A stretch of 64,000 bases of DNA. It comes from Erwinia pyrifoliae DSM 12163 (lineage in GTDB: Bacteria > Pseudomonadota > Gammaproteobacteria > Enterobacterales > Enterobacteriaceae). A program made the translations under genes and the position numbers. Shown piece after piece: positions 24,911 through 35,214 of this stretch. The DNA lies in NCBI RefSeq assembly GCF_000026985.1, contig NC_017390.1, positions 2,308,254 through 2,372,253 on the forward strand. The letters are read 5' to 3'. A model generated the notes under the pieces. It was not told the DNA's origin, ran no database searches, and worked only from the letters and a program-made list of their open reading frames with translations. How positions within the stretch are numbered: position 1 is the stretch's first letter; each line of letters opens with the position of its first letter.

Positions 24911-26356
24911 ATGATTAATTTTAGTTCTCGCCGTAAAAAACCCTTCTCGTTACGCATCCGTTTCCTCCTTGCCACCGCCGCCGTTGTTTTGACAATGTCT
25001 CTCTCCTACGGCATGGTTGCAGTGGTCGGTTACGTGGTGAGCTTCGATAAAAACACTTACCGCGTACTGCGCAGTGAAAGTAATCTGTTTTTCACCCTGG
25101 CTAAATGGCAGGACGATAAGCTGACTATCATGCAACCCGAGCGCATGACGCTTAATTTTCCAGCGCTGGTGTTTATTTATGACGATGGCGGTAAGCTTAT
25201 CTGGCAGCAGCGGGATGTGCCGGATATCCGCTCGAAAATTCAGCGTGAATGGCTGAAAAAGTCTGATTTTTATGAAATTGACACCAACAATCACACCAGC
25301 CGCGAAGTGCTGGGCAATGATCGTGACGCACAGAAAAAGTTAAGCGACTATGACGATGACGGCAATGATACTTTCACCCACTCGGTGGCGGTCAATCGTT
25401 ATAATGCAACGCTAACTTTGCCAAAGCTCACCATCGTGGTCGTCGACTCCATTCCTCAGGAGCTGCAACATTCCGACATCGTGTGGTCATGGTTCAGCTA
25501 CGTGCTGCTGGCCAATCTGCTGCTGATCATTCCACTGTTGTGGCTTGCTGCGCACTGGAGCCTGCGCCCTATCGGCTCACTGGCGGCACAGGTACGCGAG
25601 CTGGAAGGCGGTAGCCGTGAAACGCTCGACCCGTCCACTCCGCAAGAACTCAAGGGACTGGTACGTAATTTAAACCTGCTGCTGGATAACGAGCGCCAGC
25701 GCTACACCCGCTACCGAACCACGTTGAGTGATTTGGCGCACAGCCTGAAAACACCGCTGGCGGTATTGCAGAGCACGCTTCGTTCATTACGCGGTGGTCG
25801 TAACCTTTCCATACAACAAGCTGAGCCGATAATGCTGGAGCAGATTAGCCGTATTTCGCAGCAGATAGGATATTATTTGCATCGCGCCAGCATGCAGGCC
25901 GATCACCATGCCCTGAAGCGCGACCTGCACTCGGTACCCGCCCTGCTCGACAGCCTGGGTTCGGCGCTGAATAAGGTTTACCAGCGCAAAGGCGTGGTTT
26001 TGACCCTGGATATTTCTCCGGAAGTGATCTTCGTCGGTGAACAAAATGATTTTATGGAAGTCATGGGCAACGTGCTGGATAACGCCTGTAAATACTGCCT
26101 GGAGTTTGTTGAGGTTAGCGTCCAGCAATCTGAAAATACCTTGCGTATCATCGTTGAAGATGACGGTCCCGGCATCCCGGAAAACAAGCGGGACCTGATA
26201 TTTATCCGTGGCCAGCGCGCTGATACCCTGCGCCCGGGACAGGGCCTTGGGCTGTCGCTGGCACGAGATATCCTGGAACAGTACGCCGGGGAGATCAGCA
26301 CCAGCACCAGCGCGCTTGGCGGTGCACGGATGGAAGTGATTTTTCAGCGCCAGTAA
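24911..26356 (+). CDS. phoQ: Sensor kinase PhoQ
   Basis: A 481-residue membrane histidine kinase. TM1 is at about residues 16-40, a periplasmic PAS-like sensor at about 44-190 with an acidic patch (Tyr-Asp-Asp-Asp-Gly-Asn-Asp) that binds divalent cations, and TM2 at about 192-215. A HAMP domain, the phospho-accepting His in Asp-Leu-Ala-His-Ser-Leu-Lys-Thr-Pro, and an ATPase domain (Asp-Asn-Ala-Cys-Lys-Tyr, Asp-Asp-Gly-Pro-Gly-Ile) follow. The start at 24911 is preferred over longer readings that overlap phoP. Confidence 0.95.
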   Translation: MINFSSRRKKPFSLRIRFLLATAAVVLTMSLSYGMVAVVGYVVSFDKNTYRVLRSESNLFFTLAKWQDDKLTIMQPERMTLNFPALVFIYDDGGKLIWQQRDVPDIRSKIQREWLKKSDFYEIDTNNHTSREVLGNDRDAQKKLSDYDDDGNDTFTHSVAVNRYNATLTLPKLTIVVVDSIPQELQHSDIVWSWFSYVLLANLLLIIPLLWLAAHWSLRPIGSLAAQVRELEGGSRETLDPSTPQELKGLVRNLNLLLDNERQRYTRYRTTLSDLAHSLKTPLAVLQSTLRSLRGGRNLSIQQAEPIMLEQISRISQQIGYYLHRASMQADHHALKRDLHSVPALLDSLGSALNKVYQRKGVVLTLDISPEVIFVGEQNDFMEVMGNVLDNACKYCLEFVEVSVQQSENTLRIIVEDDGPGIPENKRDLIFIRGQRADTLRPGQGLGLSLARDILEQYAGEISTSTSALGGARMEVIFQRQ

Positions 26357-26555
26357 CTTTCCGGGCGCGCCATACCCGATATAATTTGATAAGCAGGAAA
26401 GCAGCAAGCACGTTGTTCAAGGTGGCTAGGCCCATCAACGGGCCGTTTCAGAAGGGAAGCCAACGTATCTGCAGCGTGAAGAATGACGGGCGCAGTACCC
26501 AGCATCCGCTCCTCACTGTTATAATCTATCCACTTTGGCGTTTCAGGAAACCATC

Positions 26556-27683
26556 ATGGAATATCAGCTCGATCTCAACTGGCCCGACTTTATTAACCGC
26601 TACTGGCAGAAACGCCCGGTGGTGCTAAAACGCGGCTTTAAAAACTTTGTCGACCCCATTTCTCCTGACGAGCTGGCTGGCCTGGCGATGGAAAACGAAG
26701 TGGATAGTCGCCTGGTCAGCCATCAGGATGGAAAATGGCAGGTCGGACACGGGCCGTTTGAGAGCTATGATCACCTTGGGGAAAATAACTGGTCGCTGCT
26801 GGTACAGGCGGTTAATCACTGGCATGAGCCTTCTGCCGCGCTGATGCATCCCTTCCGCGCCATTCCTGACTGGCGTGTTGACGACCTGATGATCTCCTTC
26901 TCGGTAGCCGGTGGCGGCGTAGGGCCTCACTTTGATCAGTATGATGTGTTTATCATCCAGGGCACCGGCCGCCGTCGCTGGCGAGTAGGTGAAAAAAGAG
27001 AGATGAAACAGCACTGTCCACATCCGGATCTGTTACAGGTGGAGCCTTTTGATGCCATTATCGATGAAGAGATGGAGCCAGGGGACATTCTTTATATTCC
27101 GCCAGGCTTCCCTCATGAAGGCTATTCGCTGGAAAACGCCATAAATTACTCGGTGGGCTTCCGTGCGCCAAGCGGGCGCGAGTTGATCAGCGGTTTTGCC
27201 GACTACGTGCTGGCACGCGAAATGGGAAGCCATCGTTTCAGCGATCCGGATGTACAAATGCGTGATAACAATGCAGAGATCCTCCCCGCAGAACTGGACG
27301 GTATCCGCGCTATGATGCTGGATGTCATCAACCAACCGCAGCACTTCAACCAGTGGTTTGGCGAATTTATTTCGCAATCGCGCCACGAACTGGATGTCGC
27401 TCCGCCTGAACCCCCGTATCAACCGGATGAAATTTACGATGCGTTGCAACAAAGCAGTCAACTGACACGTCTGGGAGGGCTGCGCGTGGTTTCCATTGGC
27501 GAGGCGGTATTTATCAATGGTGAAAGTGTGGAATCGCCCCACCGCTCTGCTCTGATGGCACTGGCTAACCAGCTGACGCTGGGCCAGGAACAGCTGGGTG
27601 ATGCGCTTGAAGACCCCTCGTTTCTGGCACAGCTGGCAGCGTTGGTTAACAGCGGCTACTGGTATTTTGCCGACCAGGAATAA
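26556..27683 (+). CDS. roxA: 50S ribosomal protein L16 3-hydroxylase
   Basis: A 375-residue JmjC-type 2-oxoglutarate/Fe(II) oxygenase (YcfD) that hydroxylates Arg81 of ribosomal protein L16. The iron-binding residues are His and Asp in Gly-Pro-His-Phe-Asp-Gln-Tyr-Asp and His in Gly-Phe-Pro-His-Glu-Gly-Tyr. The start at 26556 gives MEYQLDLNW, as in homologues. The C-terminal dimerisation/winged-helix part ends with the conserved Asn-Ser-Gly-Tyr-Trp-Tyr-Phe. It is next to phoQ as in E. coli, without pepT between. Confidence 0.95.
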   Translation: MEYQLDLNWPDFINRYWQKRPVVLKRGFKNFVDPISPDELAGLAMENEVDSRLVSHQDGKWQVGHGPFESYDHLGENNWSLLVQAVNHWHEPSAALMHPFRAIPDWRVDDLMISFSVAGGGVGPHFDQYDVFIIQGTGRRRWRVGEKREMKQHCPHPDLLQVEPFDAIIDEEMEPGDILYIPPGFPHEGYSLENAINYSVGFRAPSGRELISGFADYVLAREMGSHRFSDPDVQMRDNNAEILPAELDGIRAMMLDVINQPQHFNQWFGEFISQSRHELDVAPPEPPYQPDEIYDALQQSSQLTRLGGLRVVSIGEAVFINGESVESPHRSALMALANQLTLGQEQLGDALEDPSFLAQLAALVNSGYWYFADQE

Positions 27684-27695
27684 ATACAATCATCA

Positions 27696-27722
27696 CGGAC
27701 GACCGCTGCCGTTGGTCGTCCG
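27696..27722 (+). terminator. Hairpin after roxA
   Basis: CGGACGACC and GGTCGTCCG form a perfect 9-bp stem with a 9-nt loop, 13 nt after the roxA stop. There is no U-tract. Confidence 0.5.
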
Positions 27723-27840
27723 GCCGCGATCGTCTTCGCCGCCCGCGCCATAACCCCTGTCAATCCGGCTTGCCCGTTATGAAAACTGCCGCGATGCGGG
27801 CAATACGCGTCTCAGGACAGTATGCAGCGGCCAGACATCA

Positions 27841-28410
27841 TTACCGACGCGGGTAACGCGGGTAATGAATGATATTATGAAAACAGAGTAACGTTTTACC
27901 CGGATTGCAATAGCTGTGCGGCCGGTCCGCGTGAAAACGCAGCGCCTCCCCTTCTTTAAGCCGCTGCCTGCAGCCATCAACCGCGATCTCCAGCTGCCCG
28001 CTAATGACGATTGCGTGCTCAATCACGCCCTGCTCATGCGCGCTGGATTCGCTCAGCGCTCCCGCCACCAACTCAACGACCAGCATTTCAAAGCCTGTCT
28101 CTGCATCGAAGGGAAATAACGGCACTATCTGCATTCCATGATTAGGCTGACGATATCCCTGCAACTGACCTTGACTGCGCGCAGCGCCACGATCGGCGAT
28201 GTCCGCAGCGATAAAAGAAGAAAATGGCAGGTTAAAACCGCTGGCGATCTTCCATAGCGTCGCGATGGTAGGACTTGACTCCGCGCGCTCGATTTGCCCG
28301 AGCATGGCCTTACTCACCCCGGTCATCTGTGCCGCCTGAGTGAGGCTCCAGCCGCGCGTTGCACGCTGCGCCTTCAGAGTTTGCGCCAGATGATGTTGTA
28401 ACCTGTCCAC
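27841..28410 (-). CDS. XRE-cupin transcription regulator (YdcN-like)
   Basis: A 189-residue regulator. Residues 8-65 are an XRE helix-turn-helix (Trp-Ser-Leu-Thr-Gln-Ala-Ala-Gln-Met-Thr-Gly-Val-Ser-Lys-Ala-Met-Leu). Residues about 105-180 form a cupin with His-Glu-Gln-Gly-Val-Ile-Glu-His and a later Asp-Arg-Pro-His-Ser-Tyr, which may bind a metal or small ligand. It is divergent from the BenE-type transporter gene, the arrangement of E. coli ydcN/ydcO. It very likely binds the double palindrome between the two genes. Confidence 0.85.
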   Translation of the reverse strand: MDRLQHHLAQTLKAQRATRGWSLTQAAQMTGVSKAMLGQIERAESSPTIATLWKIASGFNLPFSSFIAADIADRGAARSQGQLQGYRQPNHGMQIVPLFPFDAETGFEMLVVELVAGALSESSAHEQGVIEHAIVISGQLEIAVDGCRQRLKEGEALRFHADRPHSYCNPGKTLLCFHNIIHYPRYPRR

Positions 28411-28449
28411 GTTAATTTCTCCATATTGTTTGCAATGAGTATAACCCCT

Positions 28450-28494
28450 TGTACGTTATAACGCACAATGCTACGTTGTGCGTTATAACGTACA
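28450..28494. promoter_or_regulatory. Double palindromic operator between regulator and benE-like gene
   Basis: TGTACGTTATAACGCACAA (28450-28468) is repeated as its exact reverse complement at 28476-28494, 7 nt apart. Each arm contains the self-complementary decamer CGTTATAACG, at 28454-28463 and 28481-28490. This looks like two dimer sites for the divergent XRE-cupin regulator. Confidence 0.8.
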
Positions 28495-28517
28495 GGACAT
28501 CATCCGAGGAACCGACT

Positions 28518-29690
28518 ATGCGTTCACCCCAGGCTCTGAACCACCCCACTTTTCCGGCGGTCGCCGCCGGATTTGTTGCCGTGCTGGTCAGTTACACCAG
28601 TTCTGCCGCCATTATCTTCCAGGCGGCAGAAGCGGCAGGTGCCAGCGCCGCGCAGATCGGAGGATGGATAACGGTACTCGGTCTGGCAATGGGCGTGACG
28701 ACATTGGCACTGTCGCTGTGGTATCGCACGCCGGTGCTCACCGCCTGGTCAACGCCCGGTGCTGCGCTGCTGGTCACCAGTTTGCCGGGCACACCGCTTG
28801 ATGAAGCGATTGGCGTATTTGTCTTCGCCTCCGCCCTGATGCTGATTTGCGGAATAACCGGGATTTTCTCTCGCTTGATGAACGCCATCCCACAGGCCAT
28901 TACCAGCGCGATGCTGGCCGGTATCCTGCTGCACTTCGGTATTCATGGGTTCGCTGCGCTGCAGGTTAACGTTGCCCTGAGCGGCACCATGTGTCTGGTT
29001 TGGCTGCTGTCACGCCGCTGGTCACCGCGCTATGCCATCGTGTTGACGTTGCTGGCAGGCTTACTTGTGGCTGCCATACAGGGCGATATTCATCTGAACC
29101 ACACGCCACGTTTCGCCATGCCGCAGTTTATTGCACCGCACTTTAGCCTGTCCTCGTTGATGGGTATTGGCATCCCGTTTTTCGTGGTCACCATGGCATC
29201 CCAGAACGCGCCAGGGATTGCCGCGCTGAAGGCCCACGGCTATGCCCTGCCGGTGTCACCACTGATTGCCTGGACCGCGCTGACCGCCCTGCTGCTGGCA
29301 CCGTTCGGCGGGTTTAGCGTCTGTATCGCCGCAATCACCGCAGCCATTTGTATGGGGGAAGATGTGCACAGAGATCCTCAACGCCGATATTGGGCGGCAG
29401 CGGCGGCCGGAGTCTTTTATCTGCTGGCGGGAATATATGGTGGTGCCATCATTGGACTTTTTAATGCACTGCCGCTGGCGTTTATTCATACCATCGCCGG
29501 GCTGGCGCTGCTGGGTACGCTTTCCGCCAGCCTGCAACGCGCGCTGGGGGATGAAAAGCAGCGTGATGCGGCGACAATCGCTTTTCTGATCACCGCCTCG
29601 GGCGTCACTCTGCTGGGAGTGGGTTCCGCATTTTGGGGATTAATCGGCGGCGTTATCGCCCACCCGATCCTGACGCCGTCCAGGCGCTGA
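28518..29690 (+). CDS. BenE/YdcO-family membrane transporter
   Basis: A 390-residue inner-membrane protein of the benzoate:H+ symporter family, with about 11-12 hydrophobic segments and the conserved [10 protein letters not shown] and Met-Ala-Ser-Gln-Asn-Ala-Pro-Gly motifs. E. coli YdcO is the nearest named relative; its substrate is not established. The start at 28518 has GAGGAA 7 nt upstream. The last 51 bases overlap the 3' end of convergent cobB. Expression is presumably controlled by the neighbouring XRE-cupin regulator. Confidence 0.88.
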   Translation: MRSPQALNHPTFPAVAAGFVAVLVSYTSSAAIIFQAAEAAGASAAQIGGWITVLGLAMGVTTLALSLWYRTPVLTAWSTPGAALLVTSLPGTPLDEAIGVFVFASALMLICGITGIFSRLMNAIPQAITSAMLAGILLHFGIHGFAALQVNVALSGTMCLVWLLSRRWSPRYAIVLTLLAGLLVAAIQGDIHLNHTPRFAMPQFIAPHFSLSSLMGIGIPFFVVTMASQNAPGIAALKAHGYALPVSPLIAWTALTALLLAPFGGFSVCIAAITAAICMGEDVHRDPQRRYWAAAAAGVFYLLAGIYGGAIIGLFNALPLAFIHTIAGLALLGTLSASLQRALGDEKQRDAATIAFLITASGVTLLGVGSAFWGLIGGVIAHPILTPSRR

Positions 29691-30554
29691 AGAGGGTTCA
29701 CAGTTGTGCTGTGCGATCGGCCGGGCAATCATCTTCAGCACATTGTGAACCCATTCGGGCACGACCTGACTCGCCAGCCCGTAGTGCTTCTGTTCAAATT
29801 CGCTGCCCACCTGGCTCGGTTCCAGATTAAGCTCGATGGTGTGCGCCCCCTGCAAGCGGGCCTCGTGCACGAAGCCGGCAGCCGGATAGACGTGGCCAGA
29901 GGTGCCGATGGCGACGAAATAATCCGCTTCAACAATGGCCTGGCCTATTTCGTCCATCTGCAAAGGCATTTCGCCAAACCATACGATATGCGGGCGCAGT
30001 ACCGACGGGAACTGGCAACAGTGGCAGCGATCGTTGGGTTTGACATCTTCGTTCCAGTGCAGGGTCTGGCCACTGTTGCTACAGCGTACCTTCAGCAGTT
30101 CCCCGTGCATATGGATGACATTGTGGTTGCCCGCCCGCTCGTGCAGGTTGTCAATATTCTGGGTCACCAGCAGAAAATGGTCGCCCAGCGCCGCTTCCAG
30201 TTCCGCCAGCGCCAGATGTGCGGCATTCGGCTGAACGTCTGGCTGTTGGAGCTGACGACGGCGCTGATTATAGAAATCCTGAACCCGCTGCGGGTTACGG
30301 GCGAAGCCTTCAGGCGTGGCCACATCTTCGACCTTGTGGTCTTCCCATAATCCGTCTGCGGCGCGAAAGGTCTTTATGCCTGACTCCGCAGAGATGCCCG
30401 CGCCGGTGAGCACGACAACCCGAGGCAGTCGATCGCGGGCAATCTCAATATTGCGGTCGCGTTCAAAAATGCGCTGACGGAAACGCTGGTGTACCTGGCG
30501 TCGGGTCTTCTTGTAGCGTGCCAGCCTCAGGCGGCGACGGGGTGTACGCATCAT
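29640..30554 (-). CDS. cobB: Sirtuin NAD-dependent protein deacylase
   Basis: A 304-residue sirtuin that removes acetyl and succinyl groups from lysines using NAD+. Key motifs are [18 protein letters not shown], the catalytic His in Ile-His-Met-His-Gly, and the zinc cysteines around Val-Arg-Cys and Cys-His-Cys-Cys. It has the basic N-terminal extension of the long enterobacterial form. The C-terminal tail is about 25 residues longer than in E. coli and is encoded across the 3' end of the benE-like gene. nagK is directly upstream. Confidence 0.94.
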   Translation of the reverse strand: MMRTPRRRLRLARYKKTRRQVHQRFRQRIFERDRNIEIARDRLPRVVVLTGAGISAESGIKTFRAADGLWEDHKVEDVATPEGFARNPQRVQDFYNQRRRQLQQPDVQPNAAHLALAELEAALGDHFLLVTQNIDNLHERAGNHNVIHMHGELLKVRCSNSGQTLHWNEDVKPNDRCHCCQFPSVLRPHIVWFGEMPLQMDEIGQAIVEADYFVAIGTSGHVYPAAGFVHEARLQGAHTIELNLEPSQVGSEFEQKHYGLASQVVPEWVHNVLKMIARPIAQHNCEPSSAPGRRQDRVGDNAAD

Positions 30555-30562
30555 TAAATCCT

Positions 30563-31474
30563 CTAAACATTCAGGTGCAGGAATGCGGCACCGCGCATTC
30601 CTCCTGCGTCTCCATGACGCGCCTTAGCAAAGCGCGGTGGCCGGGCTATCGGTAACAGATGAGACCTCACCCGTTCTGCCAGACCGTCATACAGCGCATC
30701 GAAGTTGGACAAACCGCCGCCCAGAACCACCAGGTGCGGATCCAGCAGCGTCAAAATATTGCCTAAACAAACGGCCAGCAGCTCGCAATAACGTTCGGTG
30801 TGCGCCAAGGCGTCAGCCTCGCCTTGATAATAACGAGCGATAATCTCCGGCGCACTCTGTGCCTGCTGATAAAAATGCTGCCACAGCCAGGAAAATCCGG
30901 TTCCTGAGAGATAGCCCTCAATACAACCCTGCTTACCGCAGCCACAGGGCAGCAGAGGAATATCATGGCCAAGCACCCGCAGCGCATCTACCGGCAGACG
31001 CATATGGCCGAGTTCGCCGACCATATGGTTACGCCCGGTAACCGGCTTTCCGTCGACTATAAGCCCAGCGCCAACGCCAGTGCCGAGAATAACCCCCAAT
31101 ACTACCGGATAGTCGATGAATTCGTTATCCCAGGCTTCGGACAGGGCAAAACAGTTGGCATCATTATCAATACGCACTTCCCGACCAACACGCTCGCTGA
31201 GATCGGCCCGTAGCGTACGCCCGCGCGCCGCCGGGATATTAGCGCTAAACAGCGTACCGTCATCCGCTATCGGCAGCCCCGGTACGCCAATACCCACGCT
31301 GCCCCGTGCGCCACAAAAGGCATCTGCCTGCTGCGTCAGACTTTGCAGTACGGCCAGCAGCTGTGCATAGTCATCTCCTGGCGTGGCAACCCGCTGCTGC
31401 CAGATAAGCCGTCGCTGAGCGTCATACACGCCAAGGGCAATTTTACTGCCGCCGACATCAAAACCGTAATACAT
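30563..31474 (-). CDS. nagK: N-acetyl-D-glucosamine kinase
   Basis: A 303-residue ROK-family kinase that phosphorylates GlcNAc salvaged from peptidoglycan. The phosphate loop Asp-Val-Gly-Gly-Ser-Lys is at the N-terminus, the sugar-binding and catalytic Asp at Ile-Asp-Asn-Asp-Ala-Asn, and the zinc motif Cys-Gly-Cys-Gly-Lys-Gln-Gly-Cys is intact. The start at 31474 (MYYGFDVGG) has AGGAGG 5 nt upstream. It lies between lolE and cobB as in E. coli. Confidence 0.95.
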   Translation of the reverse strand: MYYGFDVGGSKIALGVYDAQRRLIWQQRVATPGDDYAQLLAVLQSLTQQADAFCGARGSVGIGVPGLPIADDGTLFSANIPAARGRTLRADLSERVGREVRIDNDANCFALSEAWDNEFIDYPVVLGVILGTGVGAGLIVDGKPVTGRNHMVGELGHMRLPVDALRVLGHDIPLLPCGCGKQGCIEGYLSGTGFSWLWQHFYQQAQSAPEIIARYYQGEADALAHTERYCELLAVCLGNILTLLDPHLVVLGGGLSNFDALYDGLAERVRSHLLPIARPPRFAKARHGDAGGMRGAAFLHLNV

Positions 31475-31488
31475 CTCACCTCCTGTGC

Positions 31489-32733
31489 TTACTGGCCGCT
31501 GAGCACCCTGGCCGGGTCGATACGGCTGGCGCGGCGAGCGGGGTACCAGCTGGCGATCAGACTGAGCACCAGCGATGTCAACAGTACGGCAACAACATCG
31601 CGCCATTGCAGTTCAGAGGGCAGAAAATCAATAAAATAGATATCACCGGAGAGGAATTGGTAGCCCGTTACCGCTTCAATCGCGTGCATGATGGGCGTCA
31701 GATTAACGGCAGCCAGTACCCCAACCACGACGCCACTGACGCTGCCCAACAGCCCGGCCAGCAGTCCGTACCAGACAAAAATGGCGCGAATAAGGCCATC
31801 TTTAGCCCCCAAAGTGCGCAGTACCGCAATATCGCTGCTCTTATCTTTCACTGCCATCACCAGCGTGGACACGATATTAAAGCAGGCAACGCCGATCACC
31901 AGCACCATTGCCAGATACATAATCGCGCGGATCATCTGAATGTCGCGATACATATATCCGTAGGTGCCGATCCAGCTACGAATATAAACGTAAGAATGCG
32001 TCACTTCCCCGGCCTGGCGCACCACGGCAGCCGCGTTGAACGGATCGTTGGCTTTGATGGCAATACCCGTCACATTTTCCCCCATGCCCAGCAGCTGTTG
32101 GGCATCGTCCAACGGTACCAAGGCCAGGCTGTGATCGAGCATGCCGCTGAGTTTAAGCACGCCGGCCACCTGCAAACGCACGCGCTTAGGCTGCAGCAAT
32201 TTGTGGCCAGCATCGCTGTTGGGGATCATCACTGTCAGCCATTCGCCCTGTTTTAGCTTAAGGCTGTCTGCCACCCCTTGTCCCAGCAGGATCTGCTGCT
32301 TACCCGGCGCGAAACTTTGCCACGCATGCCCCTGTACGTAAGATGGCAACGCGCTAAGACGGCTTTCCAGCTGTGGATCAATCCCTTTTACCTGAACCGC
32401 CTGTAGCTTGCTGCCGCTTTCAATCAGCCCGGTAAAATTAATATAGGGTGCCGCTGCCGCCACGCCGGGAACCTGTGCGATCTTCGGTAACAGCGCCTGC
32501 CATCCGGTGAACGGCTGGTTAACGGGTTCGATTTCGCCATGCGGAACCACCGCCAGAATGCGCTGGTTGAGTTCACGTTCAAATCCGTTCATTGCGCTCA
32601 GGCCGATGATCAATACGGCAACGCCCAGCGCAATGCCCACGGTTGAGATCGCCGAGATCAGCGATACCATGCCGCCGCGCCGCCGGCCCCGGCTGAAGCG
32701 CAAACCCAGCAATAATGAAAGAGATCCCGCCAT
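31489..32733 (-). CDS. lolE: Lipoprotein-releasing ABC transporter permease LolE
   Basis: A 414-residue inner-membrane protein of the LolCDE complex, which extracts outer-membrane-destined lipoproteins and passes them to LolA. TM1 is at about 25-48, a large periplasmic domain at about 50-265, and three more TM segments at about 270-295, 315-345 and 378-400. Its ATG overlaps the lolD stop (TGATG). Confidence 0.95.
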   Translation of the reverse strand: MAGSLSLLLGLRFSRGRRRGGMVSLISAISTVGIALGVAVLIIGLSAMNGFERELNQRILAVVPHGEIEPVNQPFTGWQALLPKIAQVPGVAAAAPYINFTGLIESGSKLQAVQVKGIDPQLESRLSALPSYVQGHAWQSFAPGKQQILLGQGVADSLKLKQGEWLTVMIPNSDAGHKLLQPKRVRLQVAGVLKLSGMLDHSLALVPLDDAQQLLGMGENVTGIAIKANDPFNAAAVVRQAGEVTHSYVYIRSWIGTYGYMYRDIQMIRAIMYLAMVLVIGVACFNIVSTLVMAVKDKSSDIAVLRTLGAKDGLIRAIFVWYGLLAGLLGSVSGVVVGVLAAVNLTPIMHAIEAVTGYQFLSGDIYFIDFLPSELQWRDVVAVLLTSLVLSLIASWYPARRASRIDPARVLSGQ

Positions 32734-33437
32734 CAGAAACGTCCTGCCAGTTTCACCTGTTCGCTGAGCTGACCGTCACGCATCTCCATCTGACGCGGCA
32801 GACGTTTGGCCAGATGCAGATCGTGGGTGACCACCAAAAAAGCCGTACCCTGCCGCTGATTCAATTCATTTAACAGATCGAAAATGGCATCAGCGTTACG
32901 AGCATCAAGATTGCCGGTCGGCTCATCGGCCAGCACCAGGCGCGGGTTATTGACCAGCGCACGAGCAATCGCCACGCGCTGGCGCTCGCCTCCGGAGAGT
33001 TCAGACGGGCGATGCGCCGCACGATGCTCAAGACCGACTGCTTTCAGCATTTGCGCCGCCCGTTCTTGTGCCTGAGTCCTGGCGGTTTTCGCGATCAGCA
33101 GCGGCATAGCCACATTTTCCAACGCGCTGAAATCGGGTAGCAGATGGTGAAACTGGTAGATAAAGCCCAGCTCCCGGTTACGCAATCCGGCTTTTGCCGC
33201 AGAGGACATGGCGTTGAGTGAGCTGCCGTCGAACCGCACATCGCCAGAGCTTGGCGTATCCAGGCCGCCCAGCAGATGCATCAGGGTGCTCTTTCCCGAG
33301 CCGGAACTGCCGACAATGGCCATCATTTCACCTGGCTGAACCTCGAAGGTGACATTGCGCAAGACCTCGGTCTGCACGCTGCCTTCCTGATAGCGCTTGC
33401 ACAGGTTGTCGCACTGCAACAGGATCTTGTTACTCAT
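32733..33437 (-). CDS. lolD: Lipoprotein-releasing ABC transporter ATPase LolD
   Basis: A 234-residue ABC ATPase energising LolCDE. Walker [10 protein letters not shown], the signature Leu-Ser-Gly-Gly-Glu-Arg-Gln, Walker B Leu-Val-Leu-Ala-Asp-Glu-Pro and the switch His in Val-Thr-His-Asp are all present. The start at 33437 (MSNKILLQC) lies 8 nt inside lolC. Codons run directly into lolE. Confidence 0.96.
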   Translation of the reverse strand: MSNKILLQCDNLCKRYQEGSVQTEVLRNVTFEVQPGEMMAIVGSSGSGKSTLMHLLGGLDTPSSGDVRFDGSSLNAMSSAAKAGLRNRELGFIYQFHHLLPDFSALENVAMPLLIAKTARTQAQERAAQMLKAVGLEHRAAHRPSELSGGERQRVAIARALVNNPRLVLADEPTGNLDARNADAIFDLLNELNQRQGTAFLVVTHDLHLAKRLPRQMEMRDGQLSEQVKLAGRF

Positions 33438-34629
33438 AGCGTAAAGCCTCTGCGGGTTGAACGGCGGCGGCGCGCCAGGATGGATAGAGTGTCGACAGCA
33501 GTGCCACGACGATCGCGGTGACGGTAATCGTGGCAACCTTTGCCAGAGAAATCTCAACCGGTAATGCCCCCCCCTCAAGGAAAGTGCCAATCACCGGCAT
33601 CAGGTTATCAAGCTGGCTGGCCAGCAACACGCCCAGCAGTGCACCGAGCAGCGAACCGACAATGCCGGCCGTCGCCCCCTGCACCATAAACAGCGCGACA
33701 ATTTGCCGACGCGTCAGCCCCTGAGTTTGCAGGATAGCCACTTCACCTTGTTTCTCCATGATCAGCAGACCCAGTGAAGTCACAATATTGAAAGCAGCCA
33801 CGGCGACGATCAGGCTGAGCAGCAGCCCCATCATATTTTTTTCCATTTTAACCGCCTGGAACAGTTCGCCTTTACGCTCACGCCAGTCTTTCCACACCAG
33901 CGATTCAGGTAAGGCCTGCTGGCTGGTGCTGTCGACCTGCAACGGTTTGTCCAGCCACAGACGCCAGCCGGTAATATTGCCTGCCGGGTAGCGCATCAGG
34001 CGTGAGGCATCCTGCTGATTGACAAGAATCTGATAACCATCGACATCGCTGTTAGCGGAGAAAGTTCCGATCACGGTGAACAGCCGCTGGCTGGGAATGC
34101 GCCCCATCGGTGTAAACTGGCTGGCGGAGGGCACCATCAGGCGCACTTGTTCACCCGTCTTTAGCCCGAGCTGACCTGCCAGCTGCTCGCCGACGATCAC
34201 ATTATACTGGCCGGATCGCAGCTGCTGCTGCTTCACGTTAATCAAAAACGGCTTTAGCGGGTCGGCTTCATCAGGGTTAATCCCCAACATGACGCCGACG
34301 CCAACGCTGCCAGCGCTCTGCATGACCACTTCACCGGTGGTCAACGGCGTGATGCGGCTAACTCCGGACAGATGCAGGCTGCTGGCAGGCATCTGCTGGG
34401 GGTTGATGAAACCCGAATCGCTGGTAACCAACGCCTGAGGCATTAAACCTAACGTATTTTTTTCCAGCTGATGTTCCAGACCATTCATCACCGACAACAC
34501 GGTGACCAGTGCCATCACGCCCAGCGTAATACCGATGGCCGAAAGCCAGGAGACAAACCGCCCGAAACGGTCTGAGCCACGCCCGCGCATGTAGCGCAGG
34601 CCAATAAATAAGGCGACAGGTTGATACAT
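33430..34629 (-). CDS. lolC: Lipoprotein-releasing ABC transporter permease LolC
   Basis: A 399-residue permease homologous to LolE and forming the other half of the LolCDE membrane domain. TM1 is near residues 25-48, with a periplasmic domain and three C-terminal TM segments. LolC is the subunit that recruits LolA through a hook in the periplasmic domain. It is the first gene of lolCDE. In E. coli, mfd is close upstream; here mfd is 25 kb away beyond the flagellar block. Confidence 0.95.
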   Translation of the reverse strand: MYQPVALFIGLRYMRGRGSDRFGRFVSWLSAIGITLGVMALVTVLSVMNGLEHQLEKNTLGLMPQALVTSDSGFINPQQMPASSLHLSGVSRITPLTTGEVVMQSAGSVGVGVMLGINPDEADPLKPFLINVKQQQLRSGQYNVIVGEQLAGQLGLKTGEQVRLMVPSASQFTPMGRIPSQRLFTVIGTFSANSDVDGYQILVNQQDASRLMRYPAGNITGWRLWLDKPLQVDSTSQQALPESLVWKDWRERKGELFQAVKMEKNMMGLLLSLIVAVAAFNIVTSLGLLIMEKQGEVAILQTQGLTRRQIVALFMVQGATAGIVGSLLGALLGVLLASQLDNLMPVIGTFLEGGALPVEISLAKVATITVTAIVVALLSTLYPSWRAAAVQPAEALRYE

Positions 34630-35214
34630 GGCATCCGTCTTTTGTTATGGCAGTAAACAATTGCAGGGGATGATAAAGGTTAGCACCGCTTTATGGAACC
34701 ACTAAGCCTCTGACTTTGCGCATTGTTTCGTCAGCAGCTGAAAAATTCCCCTAAATATGTCAAAACCAACTGCATAGAGCCGCCCTGCCGCCCGGTTGAG
34801 CATCATCTGCTTAAAACCTGAACAGTGTGGCGGAGATAACGCCCGCGTAAAATCACCACCTCCCTGATAAGGTTAATCTGGAATTAAGATAATCTGGCGC
34901 ATAGTCCGCTCTTTTATTCGCTCGATCCTCTTTTATGGGTTATATGTTGCAATGCAATACATCAAGGCTCTGCAGTAGAGCATATGAGAATCGTTAACGT
35001 TAATAGTGACTTAATGACTCTTGTTGCGTGAGCAAAAATGACATCCTGGCCATTAGGTAAAATATCGATAAATTTTCCGCAACCGGGCGTCACGCCTCCT
35101 TTAAACCCGTAATTTCACGCTATTTAACTCATATCGTTATGTGGCAAACCCCACAGCCAGCCGTAAGCCGGCCGGCCGGTGAGCGATTTATTTTTACCGT
35201 CCTGAGCCTGAAAG
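34630..35214. other. Intergenic region lolC - diguanylate cyclase
   Basis: 585 bases between divergent genes. No convincing ORF or RNA is visible. A 12-bp palindrome of alternating CCGG units lies at 35168-35179. Promoters for lolC and the cyclase must lie here but I cannot place them with confidence. Confidence 0.5.

Noticed and set aside
29706..30350. 214-residue ORF antisense to cobB
   Set aside because: It is complementary to a certain gene and has no family pattern of its own.
31606..32256. 216-residue ORF antisense to lolE
   Set aside because: It is a shadow of lolE, rich in His and Gln from reverse codons.
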